From contig JBEAXP010000019.1 of the NCBI GenBank assembly GCA_041159745.1, forward strand, positions 1 to 19,379: DNA of 19,379 nucleotides, read 5' to 3'. Under the pieces are notes generated by a model. It was given only the letters and a program-made list of their open reading frames with translations. It was not told the origin of the DNA and made no database searches. This document shows, in pieces, positions 6,979-14,712 of the stretch. Position numbers and translations under genes: made by a program. The stretch comes from Casp-actino8 sp041159745. Its GTDB lineage: Bacteria > Actinomycetota > Acidimicrobiia > Acidimicrobiales > Ilumatobacteraceae. Each line of letters opens with the position of its first letter. Position 1 is the first letter of the stretch.

Positions 6979-7095
6979 GTCCGAGTTTCCCAGAGATCGA
7001 CCGGCTGGGACGAACGGCCCATTCATCGTCAAGACGACGTGACGACATTCTCGTCCCGGTGAGCCGTGCGGACACGGCTCGAGTTCGGAGGGTCG

Positions 7096-7704
7096 ATGAA
7101 GGTGCGGAGAACGATGGTGTCGGCCGCGGCCATGCTCACGTTGGTCAATTGCGGAGGTTCGTCCCCCGAAGCGACTGGTCGGCTCGACGCGGTGCGGAGC
7201 GAACCGACCCGCGCCGCCGACCCGGTGATCGAACGACGACCCGATTCGACGACGGTCGTCGAGGTGCCAATCGAGGAAGCGGTGGTCGTCGAATGGGGTT
7301 TCGCCGAGTTGATGGCCAAGCGTGGCGAATGCAGTCGTGACCCGTGGAGTTGCGATGTCGACGATCTCGCGGTGTCGGAGTCGCCGGCCCATCGCGATCT
7401 CAGCGACTTCATCGACCGGCGTCGTCGTCACGGCATCGTGGCCTCGAAGACGGGCGCTCTGATCTACGAGGTGGAGGGCATCGACGAGATCTCCCCCGAA
7501 CTGGCTCATGTCGCGGTGTGCATCACCGATGACGTGGTCCTCACGATGAGGGTTCCCGGCGGTGGTGAATCGGCGATCTTCGACGAATCGATGTCGAGTT
7601 ATCGGATGGTCTTCGTCACGCAGCGAACGTCGATGGGTTGGCGTTGGGTCGAATTCAGCACGACCGATCGAGTCGTGGGGGAGAACCTGTGCGTCGCGTC
7701 GTGA
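7096..7704 (+). CDS. Putative lipoprotein of unknown function
   Basis: A 202-residue protein with a short signal-like start: MKVRRT, a hydrophobic stretch, then LVNC with Cys19 and a Gly-Gly-Ser-Ser linker. This looks like a lipobox, although Asn just before the cysteine is unusual, so lipidation is uncertain. A charged linker follows, then a domain with VAVCITDDVVLTMRV and a C-terminal TSMGWRWVEFSTTDRV segment, suggesting a beta-rich extracellular domain that I cannot name. Four cysteines lie outside the signal. GGAGGG ends three bases before the ATG, a short but usable spacing; an in-frame GTG at 7066 would put the hydrophobic part further in. The next gene overlaps it by 16 bases, so the two are probably made together. 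Confidence 0.68.
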   Translation: MKVRRTMVSAAAMLTLVNCGGSSPEATGRLDAVRSEPTRAADPVIERRPDSTTVVEVPIEEAVVVEWGFAELMAKRGECSRDPWSCDVDDLAVSESPAHRDLSDFIDRRRRHGIVASKTGALIYEVEGIDEISPELAHVAVCITDDVVLTMRVPGGGESAIFDESMSSYRMVFVTQRTSMGWRWVEFSTTDRVVGENLCVAS

Positions 7705-8531
7705 AGAGATGTCTGTGCGCCTCGATCGTCGGTTCGCTGTCGTTCCTGATATCGGCCGTGAACCCTGTGCACGCGGGCGGGGAGTCGTGGGCGGGTTCGG
7801 GCGACGGAGAGATCTGGGCCGGAGTGCAGACCGGCACTCCCGACTCGGCCGGGTCGTGGAACGGAGTGGCGTGCACGTGGACGGTCGAGACGGCGTACGA
7901 CTCGAGTGTGGGGAGCGGATCAACCGCGCCCATCTCGATGGAGATCGATGGCATCGAGTACGTGCTCTACACGCGCACGTGCGGCACGTTCTGGTCGTCG
8001 GTGTGGGTTCCCCAGATCTCGGAAGCTCAACTCGGGCAACAGGCTTCCGCGTTGGTTCGTGCGAGCATTCCGTCGCCGCGACTGCAGATGGCGCCCAATC
8101 CGAACGCGACCGTGGTGCTCGTGTCCACCTGGTTCTGGGCCGACTCCACCTGGTGGCGTCCGGTGTCGGCGACGGCATGGATACCGACTCCCGACGGAGT
8201 GATCTGGGCGACGGCCACCGCGACACCGTCCACCATCACGTTCGCAACCGAGGATTCGGTCGTGAACTCGTCCATCACCGAGTCGGTGACGTGCGTCGGT
8301 CCGGGGCCCGACTGGAATCTCGGGTGGGGTGACGATCTCGACTCACCGTGTTCGTACGAGTACCGCCACGCGTCGACGGCTCATCCGAGTGGTCGGTTCG
8401 ACGCGCGAGTGTCGGTCGAGTGGTCGATCGAGTGGACGTCGAGCAGCGGTGCGGGAGGCCCGCTACCGAGTTGGACTTCGACCACGTCGATGCTCGTCAG
8501 GGTTCAGGAACTGCACGCACTGATTCGCTGA
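7689..8531 (+). CDS. Secreted tryptophan-rich protein of unknown function
   Basis: A 280-residue protein with a Sec signal peptide: basic start VRRVVKR, hydrophobic core, and a VHA cleavage site before GGESW. The mature part is rich in Trp, Ser and Thr, with runs such as STWFWADSTWWRP, and has four cysteines that could form two disulfides. Alternating polar and hydrophobic residues suggest an all-beta exported domain. I recognise no enzyme motif. GTG 7689 follows GGGGGAG by six bases; another GTG at 7701 overlaps the upstream stop as GTGA but has no well-placed ribosome site. It overlaps the lipoprotein gene upstream and, by 35 bases, the convergent EamA gene downstream. A surface or cell-wall role is only inference. 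Confidence 0.72.
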   Translation: MRRVVKRCLCASIVGSLSFLISAVNPVHAGGESWAGSGDGEIWAGVQTGTPDSAGSWNGVACTWTVETAYDSSVGSGSTAPISMEIDGIEYVLYTRTCGTFWSSVWVPQISEAQLGQQASALVRASIPSPRLQMAPNPNATVVLVSTWFWADSTWWRPVSATAWIPTPDGVIWATATATPSTITFATEDSVVNSSITESVTCVGPGPDWNLGWGDDLDSPCSYEYRHASTAHPSGRFDARVSVEWSIEWTSSSGAGGPLPSWTSTTSMLVRVQELHALIR

Positions 8532-9438
8532 TCTTCGGCACTCGTTGCGACCAGATCACACCGATGATCACGAGAATCGCGCCGACGATCTGGATGGCGA
8601 CGAGTGACTCGTCGAGGATCAACACGACCCAGATCAGCGTGAGCACCGGTTCGGTCGAGGCCACCAGCGCCGCCGGCGCCGGGCCCAGGTGCTTCACTCC
8701 GAGGAAGAACGCGGTTCCGGAGATCACGGTGCTGATCACGCCGAGTGCGATCATCGACCATACGTACTTCGGGCCCGATGGCGCCTCGACACCTCCGGCA
8801 CCCACGGCGAAGATCGCGGCGAGGAGGAACGAACCCGTGAGTCCCCAGGCGGCGGCGACGAACCCATCGCCGCTGTTGTGATGCGAGCCGTCGTCCGTCG
8901 GTTCGGACGCCACGATCCGCTCGCTGAAGAGGATGTAGCACGCGTAGAGAAACGCGTTGCCGAGGGTGATGATCATTCCGATCACGGCGGAGTCACCGGC
9001 TCCGTCGACCACCTCGGGAACCGTGAATGCGATGCCGAGCAGCGTGATGAACACCGCCCACCACATATGACGTGTGGTGGGCTTGCCGAGGACGCGCGCG
9101 CCGATCGCGACCATGGCCGGGTACGTGTAGCAGATCACGATGTAGAGGGCACCGGGAAGGCGATCGAGAGAGGCGAAGGCCAAGTAGGCGAGCAGACCGA
9201 ACACCACACCGGCCGCGAATCGAGGACGCCAATCAACGGCGAGCGGGGAGGGTCCGTACCCACCGGCGCGGCGAATCGCCACCACGGTCCAGGCGACTGG
9301 AGCTGCGATGGCGAAGCGCCAGAAGAGAACGTCGGTCGTTCCGAGTTGTTCGAGAACGTTCTTGCCGAAGACGGTGAAGAGGGAATAGGCGAGCGCGCTC
9401 ACCAGCATCCAGGTGATTCCCCGCTGTTTGGCCGACAC
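8497..9438 (-). CDS. EamA/DMT-family membrane transporter
   Basis: A 313-residue integral membrane protein with the drug/metabolite transporter layout: two repeated EamA domains of about five helices each, roughly residues 8-140 and 155-300. Characteristic segments are SALAYSLFTVFGKNVL near the start, YTYPAMVAIGARVLG at the end of the first half, and ASTEPVLTLIWVVLILDE with a hydrophobic tail in the second. Members export amino acids, nucleosides or other metabolites; the substrate here is unknown. The GTG at 9438-9436 has no clear Shine-Dalgarno site but lies 12 bases after the upstream GGDEF gene's stop, so translation from a shared transcript is likely. The 3' end overlaps the convergent secreted-protein gene by 35 bases. 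Confidence 0.9.
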   Translation of the reverse strand: MSAKQRGITWMLVSALAYSLFTVFGKNVLEQLGTTDVLFWRFAIAAPVAWTVVAIRRAGGYGPSPLAVDWRPRFAAGVVFGLLAYLAFASLDRLPGALYIVICYTYPAMVAIGARVLGKPTTRHMWWAVFITLLGIAFTVPEVVDGAGDSAVIGMIITLGNAFLYACYILFSERIVASEPTDDGSHHNSGDGFVAAAWGLTGSFLLAAIFAVGAGGVEAPSGPKYVWSMIALGVISTVISGTAFFLGVKHLGPAPAALVASTEPVLTLIWVVLILDESLVAIQIVGAILVIIGVIWSQRVPKISESVRAVPEP

Positions 9439-9450
9439 GAAGGGAAGACG

Positions 9451-10920
9451 CTACGCCATTTGACGGTCGAACAAGTGGCTCGGTGTCCCGTCGAGCAGGA
9501 GGCGTTCGAACTCGAGGGCGGTCGCCTCGTGGTGGAAGAGACGGCCCTGTTGGCGTGAGCATCCGAGCGCGAGCAGTTCACGACTCTGCTCGGGAGTCTC
9601 GACGCACACCGCGGAAAGTGTGGCGCCGAATTGCTCCGACACACGGCGGGCCGCGTCGACGTGAAGACGATCGGACGGTCGATCGGAGCCGATGACTCGG
9701 CCATCGACTCGGACTTCGTCGATGGAGATGGCGTCCAGTGCGCGTAGATCGGCGGTGAGGACGTCGGCCAGACACACGCGCACACCACGCGACCGCAGAG
9801 CCGACAACGACTCGGCCGCGGCTTCGAGGTCGTCGGTCACCGCGGTCGTGCACACGTCGATGGTCAACCAGTCGAGCGACGCCGGTCCGAACAGCGCAAC
9901 GATTCGATCGTCACGCCAAGCGCGCGGCGCGCAATGCTGCGGGAGGTTCACTCGGAAGCGAAACCCGTCGGCGAACGGTGACGACAGCACGACGTCGATG
10001 AGGGGAGTGGCTCCACGCACCGCCGACTCGGTGAGTCGCTCGTACGAATGAGCGTCCACCACCGACTCGAGGTATTCGGCCGCCTGCATGAGCGAGCCAT
10101 CGTCAGCCGTCCACCGGGCCAGAACCTCGGCTCCGACCAGTCGGCGATTCTCGACGTCGAACTCGGGTTGGAAGTACGGAACCGTTCGGGAGTCGGCGAT
10201 CGCTCGTCGGACGACGGTCCCACGACGGACGATTTCCTCGAGCTCCGGGTGTCGATCGCTGGTGATCCGCTCGATTCGATCTCCGCCGAGTTGTTTGGCT
10301 TCGCGAAGTGCCGAATCGGCGAGTGCGAGCACCTGAGTCGGCGACGACTGCGACGCCCAGAGTCCGGTCGCGACGCCGACACTGACCGACACACGAATCA
10401 TGCGGTCGCCCACCAAGCATGGTGATCGCATCGCACCGACGATCGCGCGCGACAAGATGTCGGCCCGTTCGGCGTCGACCACAATCACGAACTCGTCGCC
10501 ACCCAGGCGCGCCACCGCCATCGTTCCGTCGGTCAGATTCTCCAGGCGACGCGCGATCTCTCCGATCAAGAGGTCGCCGGCGTCGTGTCCGAAGCTGTCG
10601 TTCACTGCCTTGAAGCGGTCGATGTCGCAGAACAGAAGCGCCAGACGTGGATTCGTGACGAGCCGCCGTTCGAGGCAGGCGAGCAAGGCGGCCCGATTCA
10701 GGAGTCCGGTGAGCGGGTCGTGGGTCGCCTGGTGCTCCCAATGCCGAAGGTCGTCGCGGAGTTGCTGCTGCTCGCTGATGGCCGACGACAGACGATGCCG
10801 GTGGGCCATGAGACCCACGGCGAGGCCCGAGGTCGCGGCAACCGATAGCCAGAGCACGGCCGGGTATCGGCCACCTCGCCCGACGACTTGAGAAATTGCC
10901 CGGCCCGGGGGCTCTACCAT
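9451..10920 (-). CDS. Membrane-anchored GGDEF protein with degenerate EAL domain
   Basis: A 489-residue cyclic di-GMP-type protein. One membrane segment (about 22-39) is followed by a short polar helix (HRLSSAISEQQQLRDDL). The GGDEF domain starts HDPLTGLLNR, has FCDIDRFKAVNDSFGHDAGD, and keeps an intact GGDEF at 140-144, so diguanylate cyclase activity is likely. No RxxD inhibitory site is seen just before it. The C-terminal EAL-like domain starts YFQPEF and reads EVL (265-267) instead of EAL. The usual second glutamate is replaced (LTIDVCTTA), the DDFGTG loop has become ADVLTAD, and the AEGVET motif is AVCVET. Hydrolysis is therefore unlikely. The ATG at 10920 lies six bases from the start of the divergent acyltransferase gene. 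Confidence 0.88.
   Translation of the reverse strand: MVEPPGRAISQVVGRGGRYPAVLWLSVAATSGLAVGLMAHRHRLSSAISEQQQLRDDLRHWEHQATHDPLTGLLNRAALLACLERRLVTNPRLALLFCDIDRFKAVNDSFGHDAGDLLIGEIARRLENLTDGTMAVARLGGDEFVIVVDAERADILSRAIVGAMRSPCLVGDRMIRVSVSVGVATGLWASQSSPTQVLALADSALREAKQLGGDRIERITSDRHPELEEIVRRGTVVRRAIADSRTVPYFQPEFDVENRRLVGAEVLARWTADDGSLMQAAEYLESVVDAHSYERLTESAVRGATPLIDVVLSSPFADGFRFRVNLPQHCAPRAWRDDRIVALFGPASLDWLTIDVCTTAVTDDLEAAAESLSALRSRGVRVCLADVLTADLRALDAISIDEVRVDGRVIGSDRPSDRLHVDAARRVSEQFGATLSAVCVETPEQSRELLALGCSRQQGRLFHHEATALEFERLLLDGTPSHLFDRQMA
10915..10920 (+). promoter_or_regulatory. Candidate leaderless -10 box of the acyltransferase gene
   Basis: TACCAT ends exactly six bases before the ATG at 10927, and no ribosome site is present. 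It overlaps the start codon of the divergent GGDEF gene (10920-10918), so the promoter would lie inside that gene's 5' end. Confidence 0.5.
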
Positions 10921-10926
10921 TCGTTC

Positions 10927-11919
10927 ATGACGAGGCGACTCCGGACGATCCCGGCTCTCGTTCTGGGGGCGATCCTTCTCACCGTGCTCGTGCCCGTCTG
11001 GCTTCCGAGCGCTCTGCTGGCCGATCTCCTGCGCGGTCAGCGTCGGCTTCCCTCGGTTCGGCTGCTGTCCTTCGCCGTGGCCTGGGCCTGGATCGAGACC
11101 GCCGGTGTCGTGGTGGCTGGCGTCCTGTGGCTCGTCGGGCGCGGCCGGCATCTTCCGTCTCACTACGGGCTCCAGCGCTGGTGGGCGGCTCGGCTCATCG
11201 GCGCTCTCCGCCTCACCTGCGGGGTGCGCGTGCTGGTGGAGAACCCCGAGGCTCTGCGACCCGGCCCCACCCTGCTCTTCGCCCGCCACGCCAGCCTGGC
11301 CGACTCACTGGTGTCGGCGTACGCGATCTCCAGCAAGAGCGGGATCAATCCCCGCTACGTCTTGAAGAAGGAGCTACTGGCCGACCCCTGCCTCGACATC
11401 GTGGGGAACCGCCTGCCCAATCACTTCCTCGATCGCGGGGCCACCGACTCGGCGCCCGAGTTGGCGGCCCTCGAACGCCTGGTCGCCGACCTCGGATCGG
11501 ACGGCGTCGGTGTGATCTTTCCCGAGGGCACCCGCGCCAATCCCAAGAAGCGGGCCTCGGCCCTGGAGAAGATCGCCTCGATCGACCCCGAACGCGCCAC
11601 GCGACTGCGGGGGCTGCAGCACCTCCTCCCACCCCGCCCGGCGGGCGCGGCCGGTCTCCTGCGCGGCAACGCCGACGCCGACGTGGTTCTGGCCTGGCAT
11701 GTGGGCTTCGAGGGATTCGACACCTTCGGCGGAATCCTGCGCGGTGTGGGCAATCGGCCCGCTCCGGTGCGATTCGTGATGAAACGAGTCGCACGATCCG
11801 AGGTTCCGGTCGCGACCGAGGCGAACATGAAGGTGTTCACCGAATGGCTCGATCGGCAGTGGCTCGCCCTCGATGCCGAAGTCGGACGAGCACTCGACGA
11901 GAGGAGTCGTAATGGGTGA
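10927..11919 (+). CDS. PlsC-like 1-acyl-glycerol-3-phosphate acyltransferase family protein
   Basis: A 330-residue membrane-associated acyltransferase. Two N-terminal hydrophobic stretches (about 9-35 and 45-70) precede the catalytic domain, which has the HX4D motif as RHASLAD (His121, Asp126) and the substrate-binding FPEGTR motif (198-203). These are the hallmarks of the PlsC family, which transfers acyl groups to lysophosphatidic acid and related acceptors. The protein is longer than typical PlsC (about 240 residues) and has Arg rather than Asn before the catalytic His, so it may be a side-branch with another acceptor. The ATG at 10927 is supported by TACCAT six bases upstream; a TTG at 10888 would lie inside the divergent gene. 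The stop overlaps the next start by eight bases, indicating an operon with the DUF1295 gene. Confidence 0.85.
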   Translation: MTRRLRTIPALVLGAILLTVLVPVWLPSALLADLLRGQRRLPSVRLLSFAVAWAWIETAGVVVAGVLWLVGRGRHLPSHYGLQRWWAARLIGALRLTCGVRVLVENPEALRPGPTLLFARHASLADSLVSAYAISSKSGINPRYVLKKELLADPCLDIVGNRLPNHFLDRGATDSAPELAALERLVADLGSDGVGVIFPEGTRANPKKRASALEKIASIDPERATRLRGLQHLLPPRPAGAAGLLRGNADADVVLAWHVGFEGFDTFGGILRGVGNRPAPVRFVMKRVARSEVPVATEANMKVFTEWLDRQWLALDAEVGRALDERSRNG

Positions 11920-12691
11920 CGTGATGATGTGGTCGGCGGTGGCGATCGCGGTGGTGATGGTGTCCACCTGGATCGTCAGCGTTGTCATTCGCAACGCGTC
12001 GATCGTCGACATCGTGTGGGGTTTCGGATTCGTGGTCGTCGCCTGGGTGTCGCGCATCGTCGGCGACGGCGACGACGCACGGCAGTGGCTGCTCACGATC
12101 CTCACCACGATCTGGGGTCTTCGGTTGGCCATCTACCTCGGGTGGCGCAACACCGGACACGGTGAGGATTATCGCTATCGCGCGATGCGCAAGCGATGGG
12201 GACCGCGATTCCCGATCATCAGTCTGGCCACGGTCTTCACCTTTCAGGGCACGCTCATGTGGATCGTGTCGCTCGGCGTCCAGCTGGGCCAGGCCGACGA
12301 CTCTCCGTCGGTCGGACCGTTGGCGGTCATCGGCATCGTGGTGTGGTTGATCGGCTTCTTCTTCGAGGTCGTGGGCGACGCGCAACTCACACGCTTCAAG
12401 GCCGATCCGGCGTCGGCCGGCAAGGTGATGGATCAGGGTCTGTGGCGGTACACACGACACCCCAACTACTTCGGAGATGCGTGCGTGTGGTGGGGCTTGG
12501 CCATCATCGCCGCCGAATCGGGTGGCGGAGCGTGGGGTCTCGTCGGCGCAGTCACGATGACGATTCTTCTGCGCCGCGTGTCAGGAGTGACGTTGCTCGA
12601 ACGTTCGCTCAAGAAGCGGCGCGAGGGTTACGCCGAGTACATCGCACGCACGAGTCCGTTCTTCCCACGACCGCCGAAGAACGTCGGCTGA
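11912..12691 (+). CDS. DUF1295 membrane protein (steroid 5-alpha-reductase / isoprenylcysteine methyltransferase-like)
   Basis: A 259-residue polytopic protein with six or seven hydrophobic segments. The C-terminal motif RYTRHPNYFGD (179-189), followed by ERSLKKRREGYAEYIARTSPFFP, is the signature of the DUF1295 family, related in fold to steroid 5-alpha-reductases and ICMT-type methyltransferases that act on lipid substrates in the membrane. The early NASIVDIVWGFGFV segment is also typical. The reaction is unknown for most members. GAGGAG lies about six bases before the ATG at 11912, which overlaps the acyltransferase stop, so translational coupling is likely. Pairing with an acyltransferase suggests work on a membrane lipid (inference). 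Confidence 0.88.
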   Translation: MGDVMMWSAVAIAVVMVSTWIVSVVIRNASIVDIVWGFGFVVVAWVSRIVGDGDDARQWLLTILTTIWGLRLAIYLGWRNTGHGEDYRYRAMRKRWGPRFPIISLATVFTFQGTLMWIVSLGVQLGQADDSPSVGPLAVIGIVVWLIGFFFEVVGDAQLTRFKADPASAGKVMDQGLWRYTRHPNYFGDACVWWGLAIIAAESGGGAWGLVGAVTMTILLRRVSGVTLLERSLKKRREGYAEYIARTSPFFPRPPKNVG

Positions 12692-12722
12692 CGAGAAGCG
12701 GTCCGGCCGCGGGCGGGCCATC

Positions 12723-12728
12723 TATGGT
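12723..12728 (+). promoter_or_regulatory. Candidate leaderless -10 box of the YczE-like gene
   Basis: TATGGT ends six bases before the GTG at 12735, with no Shine-Dalgarno site. The gene therefore probably has its own promoter despite lying 43 bases after the DUF1295 gene. Confidence 0.5.
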
Positions 12729-12734
12729 GAGTCG

Positions 12735-13382
12735 GTGACCTCGACGACCGCGACCCGTGAGCCGCGGTCGTTCACCTTTCGCTTCGTGTGTCTTCTCGCC
12801 AGTATCGGCGTGGTGGGTGTGGGCATCGGCTTGATGGTGTCGGCCGAGCTCGGCGTGGCACCAGCCGATGTGCTGAGCACGGGCGGAGCCGAGCAACTCG
12901 ACATCGGTGTCGGGACGATGGGCTGGATCACCGGCGGCGTGTACACCCTGCTCGCCATCGCTCTGCGACGACCTCCCCAGTGGGGCACTCTGCTCGGTGC
13001 GGTTCTGGTGGGTGTGGCGGTCAACCTGTCGTTGGAGGCGATCCCCGAGCCCGATGAGCTGGCCTGGCGCATTCCGATGATGCTGGTCGGGTTGGCGCTT
13101 CTCTACTCGGCGATCTCGGTCGGTGTCTCGACCATGCTCGGGACCGGTCCGATCGAATTGATCATGCTCGGCCTCGCTGATCGAGGCATGAACATGCAAG
13201 TCGCGCGTTGGCTCATCGAAGCGGTGGTGTTCGCAGGCGGTCTCGCTCTGGGTGGTCAGATCGGTGTCGGCACCTTGCTCTTCGTCGTGCTCACCGGACC
13301 GGTGCTCGCGCGAACACTGCCACCGGTCGCGCGGTTCATGGGAACCACCGTGCTCGATGCCCCGCACGGTCTCGACGCCTGA
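12735..13382 (+). CDS. YczE/YyaS/YitT-like membrane protein
   Basis: A 215-residue protein with five hydrophobic segments and the pattern of the YczE group. The first helix ends GVGIGLMVSAELGVAPADVLSTG, followed by GTMGWITGGVYTLLAI, then a central helix pair with STMLGTGPIELIMLGL and a final GTLLFVVLTGPVL. The glycine-rich helix and the GxAPxD-type loop are what I used for the call. The function of this family is not established; a role in transport or membrane homeostasis is speculation. GTG 12735 follows a -10-like TATGGT by six bases. The gene converges on the CoA-transferase gene with a 15-base gap in which I see no terminator hairpin. Confidence 0.8.
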   Translation: MTSTTATREPRSFTFRFVCLLASIGVVGVGIGLMVSAELGVAPADVLSTGGAEQLDIGVGTMGWITGGVYTLLAIALRRPPQWGTLLGAVLVGVAVNLSLEAIPEPDELAWRIPMMLVGLALLYSAISVGVSTMLGTGPIELIMLGLADRGMNMQVARWLIEAVVFAGGLALGGQIGVGTLLFVVLTGPVLARTLPPVARFMGTTVLDAPHGLDA

Positions 13383-13397
13383 CGGGCCGCGTACTCG

Positions 13398-14624
13398 TCA
13401 TTTCGCGCGGGGAAGTCGACTCGAGATGATCGACCTCGCCTCGAGGTCGTCGAGTCGAGCCGAGTCCAGTCCGAGAACTTCGCCGAGCACCGCTCGATTG
13501 TCCTCGCCGCGGTAACGCGGTTCGCCGCGAACTCCGGTGGTCGCACCGCGGAAGTGCCACGGCGAGTTCGGAACCCGCAGGGTCCCACCGAGTCGGTCGT
13601 CGATCCGGACGACCGCTCCACGCGCCTCGGCCCAGTCGGATTCGGCGAGTTCGCGAACACTGCGCAGGACACCGACCGCGAGTCCGCTCCTCGAGCACTT
13701 CTCCTCGAACACCACGGCATCGGCGTAGGTGGACGCCCAGTTCTGCATCTCGGCGAGGAGCTCGTCGAAGTGAGCACGGCGCGAGGGCACGTCGGCGAAA
13801 CGCGGATCGGTTCCGAGATCGGCGCGGTCCATGGCGGCGGCGATGAGATCGAATGTTCCCCGCTCGGCGGGGTGACCGGCGATGAGAACTCGCGTGCCGT
13901 CGGCCACGGTGAGGATCGGGTAATCGCCGGGTTGATACGAGCGAATCCAGGATGGGTCGATCTCTCCGTCGAAGAGCTGATCGTGCGCGTGCTCGTTCAC
14001 GTACAGCATCGTTTCGGCCATCGACACGTCGATGCGCTCGCCGCGTCCGGTGCGTTCACGTTGGAACAGCGCGGCCAGGATCGCCGAGGCGGTTTCGAGT
14101 GCTGTGTAGGTGTCGGCGTGCGACCATGGGTCGTTCGCGTACTGCCCGCCGCGGGCGTCGCCCTGCATCTTGGTGAGCCCGCTCTCGACTCCGATCACGG
14201 GCGCGTACGCGCGACGATGCACCCACGGACCATCGGCGCCGTAACCGCTGATCGACGCGTACACGAGTCGGGGGTTGCGCGCGCTCAGTGCGTCGTAGCC
14301 GAGGCCCAAGCGGTCCATGACACCGGCGCGATAGTTCTCGAGCAGCACATCGCTCTTGTCGACCAACTGGCGCAACAACTCGGCGCCCTCCTGTGTCGCC
14401 AGGTCGACGCTGATGCAGCGCTTCCCGGCGTTCTGCTGGGCGAAGTAAGTGGAGATCGAACCCACCCGAGGACTGGCGAAACGGGTCAGGTCGCCGTCCG
14501 GTGGTTCGACCTTGATGACCTCGGCACCCATGTCGACGAGCATGCGGCCGCAATGCGGCCCGGCCAGGACGCGCGTGAGGTCGAGGACGCGAATGCCGTG
14601 GAGGGGTCCCGGGGACGAAGTCAC
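13398..14624 (-). CDS. CaiB/BaiF-family (class III) CoA-transferase
   Basis: A 408-residue class III CoA-transferase, the typical length. It moves CoA from an acyl-CoA donor to a carboxylic acid through an aspartyl-CoA intermediate. The N-terminal GIRVLDLTRVLAGPHCGRML, then AEVIKVEPPDGD, NAGKRCISVDL, VLLENYRAGVMDRLG and YASISGYG are family hallmarks. Asp171, in SHADTYTALETASAILAALF, aligns with the catalytic aspartate near residue 169 of formyl-CoA transferase. Substrates are not evident; relatives serve carnitine, bile-acid, oxalate and aromatic-acid degradation. GTG 14624 is used because nothing else suits the first strand; CATCAT six bases before it may be the -10. Divergent from the cyclase-family gene with an 88-base gap. 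Confidence 0.92.
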   Translation of the reverse strand: MTSSPGPLHGIRVLDLTRVLAGPHCGRMLVDMGAEVIKVEPPDGDLTRFASPRVGSISTYFAQQNAGKRCISVDLATQEGAELLRQLVDKSDVLLENYRAGVMDRLGLGYDALSARNPRLVYASISGYGADGPWVHRRAYAPVIGVESGLTKMQGDARGGQYANDPWSHADTYTALETASAILAALFQRERTGRGERIDVSMAETMLYVNEHAHDQLFDGEIDPSWIRSYQPGDYPILTVADGTRVLIAGHPAERGTFDLIAAAMDRADLGTDPRFADVPSRRAHFDELLAEMQNWASTYADAVVFEEKCSRSGLAVGVLRSVRELAESDWAEARGAVVRIDDRLGGTLRVPNSPWHFRGATTGVRGEPRYRGEDNRAVLGEVLGLDSARLDDLEARSIISSRLPRAK

Positions 14625-14630
14625 GACGCC

Positions 14631-14636
14631 ATGATG
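14631..14636 (-). promoter_or_regulatory. Candidate leaderless -10 box of the CoA-transferase gene
   Basis: On the minus strand CATCAT ends six bases before the GTG at 14624. It matches TAnnnT except at the first base, like the box before the TetR gene. Confidence 0.35.
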
Positions 14637-14700
14637 CTCGGCCTCGAGCGTCGGCTCACCATCGTCGGGGGTACCTGTCGATCGAATCCGAACTCGGCAC

Positions 14701-14706
14701 TACGGT
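14701..14706 (+). promoter_or_regulatory. Candidate leaderless -10 box of the cyclase-family gene
   Basis: TACGGT ends exactly six bases before the ATG at 14713 and there is no Shine-Dalgarno site. Confidence 0.5.
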
Positions 14707-14712
14707 CGGGCC

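Noticed and set aside
7007..7057. Inverted repeat GGGACGA / TCGTCCC in the gap between the two divergent unknown genes
   Set aside because: Seven-base arms 37 bases apart in GC-rich DNA are expected by chance, and no promoter box lines up with them.
6979..8226. Long minus-strand extension upstream of the 140-residue unknown protein
   Set aside because: It reads as Arg/Ser/Thr/Pro-rich sequence antisense to two genes with signal peptides and ribosome sites. It is a by-product of high GC at third codon positions.
9451..11289. A 612-codon minus-strand open frame reaching past the GGDEF gene start into the acyltransferase region
   Set aside because: The upstream 120 or so codons are antisense to the well-supported acyltransferase, have low-complexity His/Glu/Pro-rich content and no domain. 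The GGDEF protein is better started at 10920.
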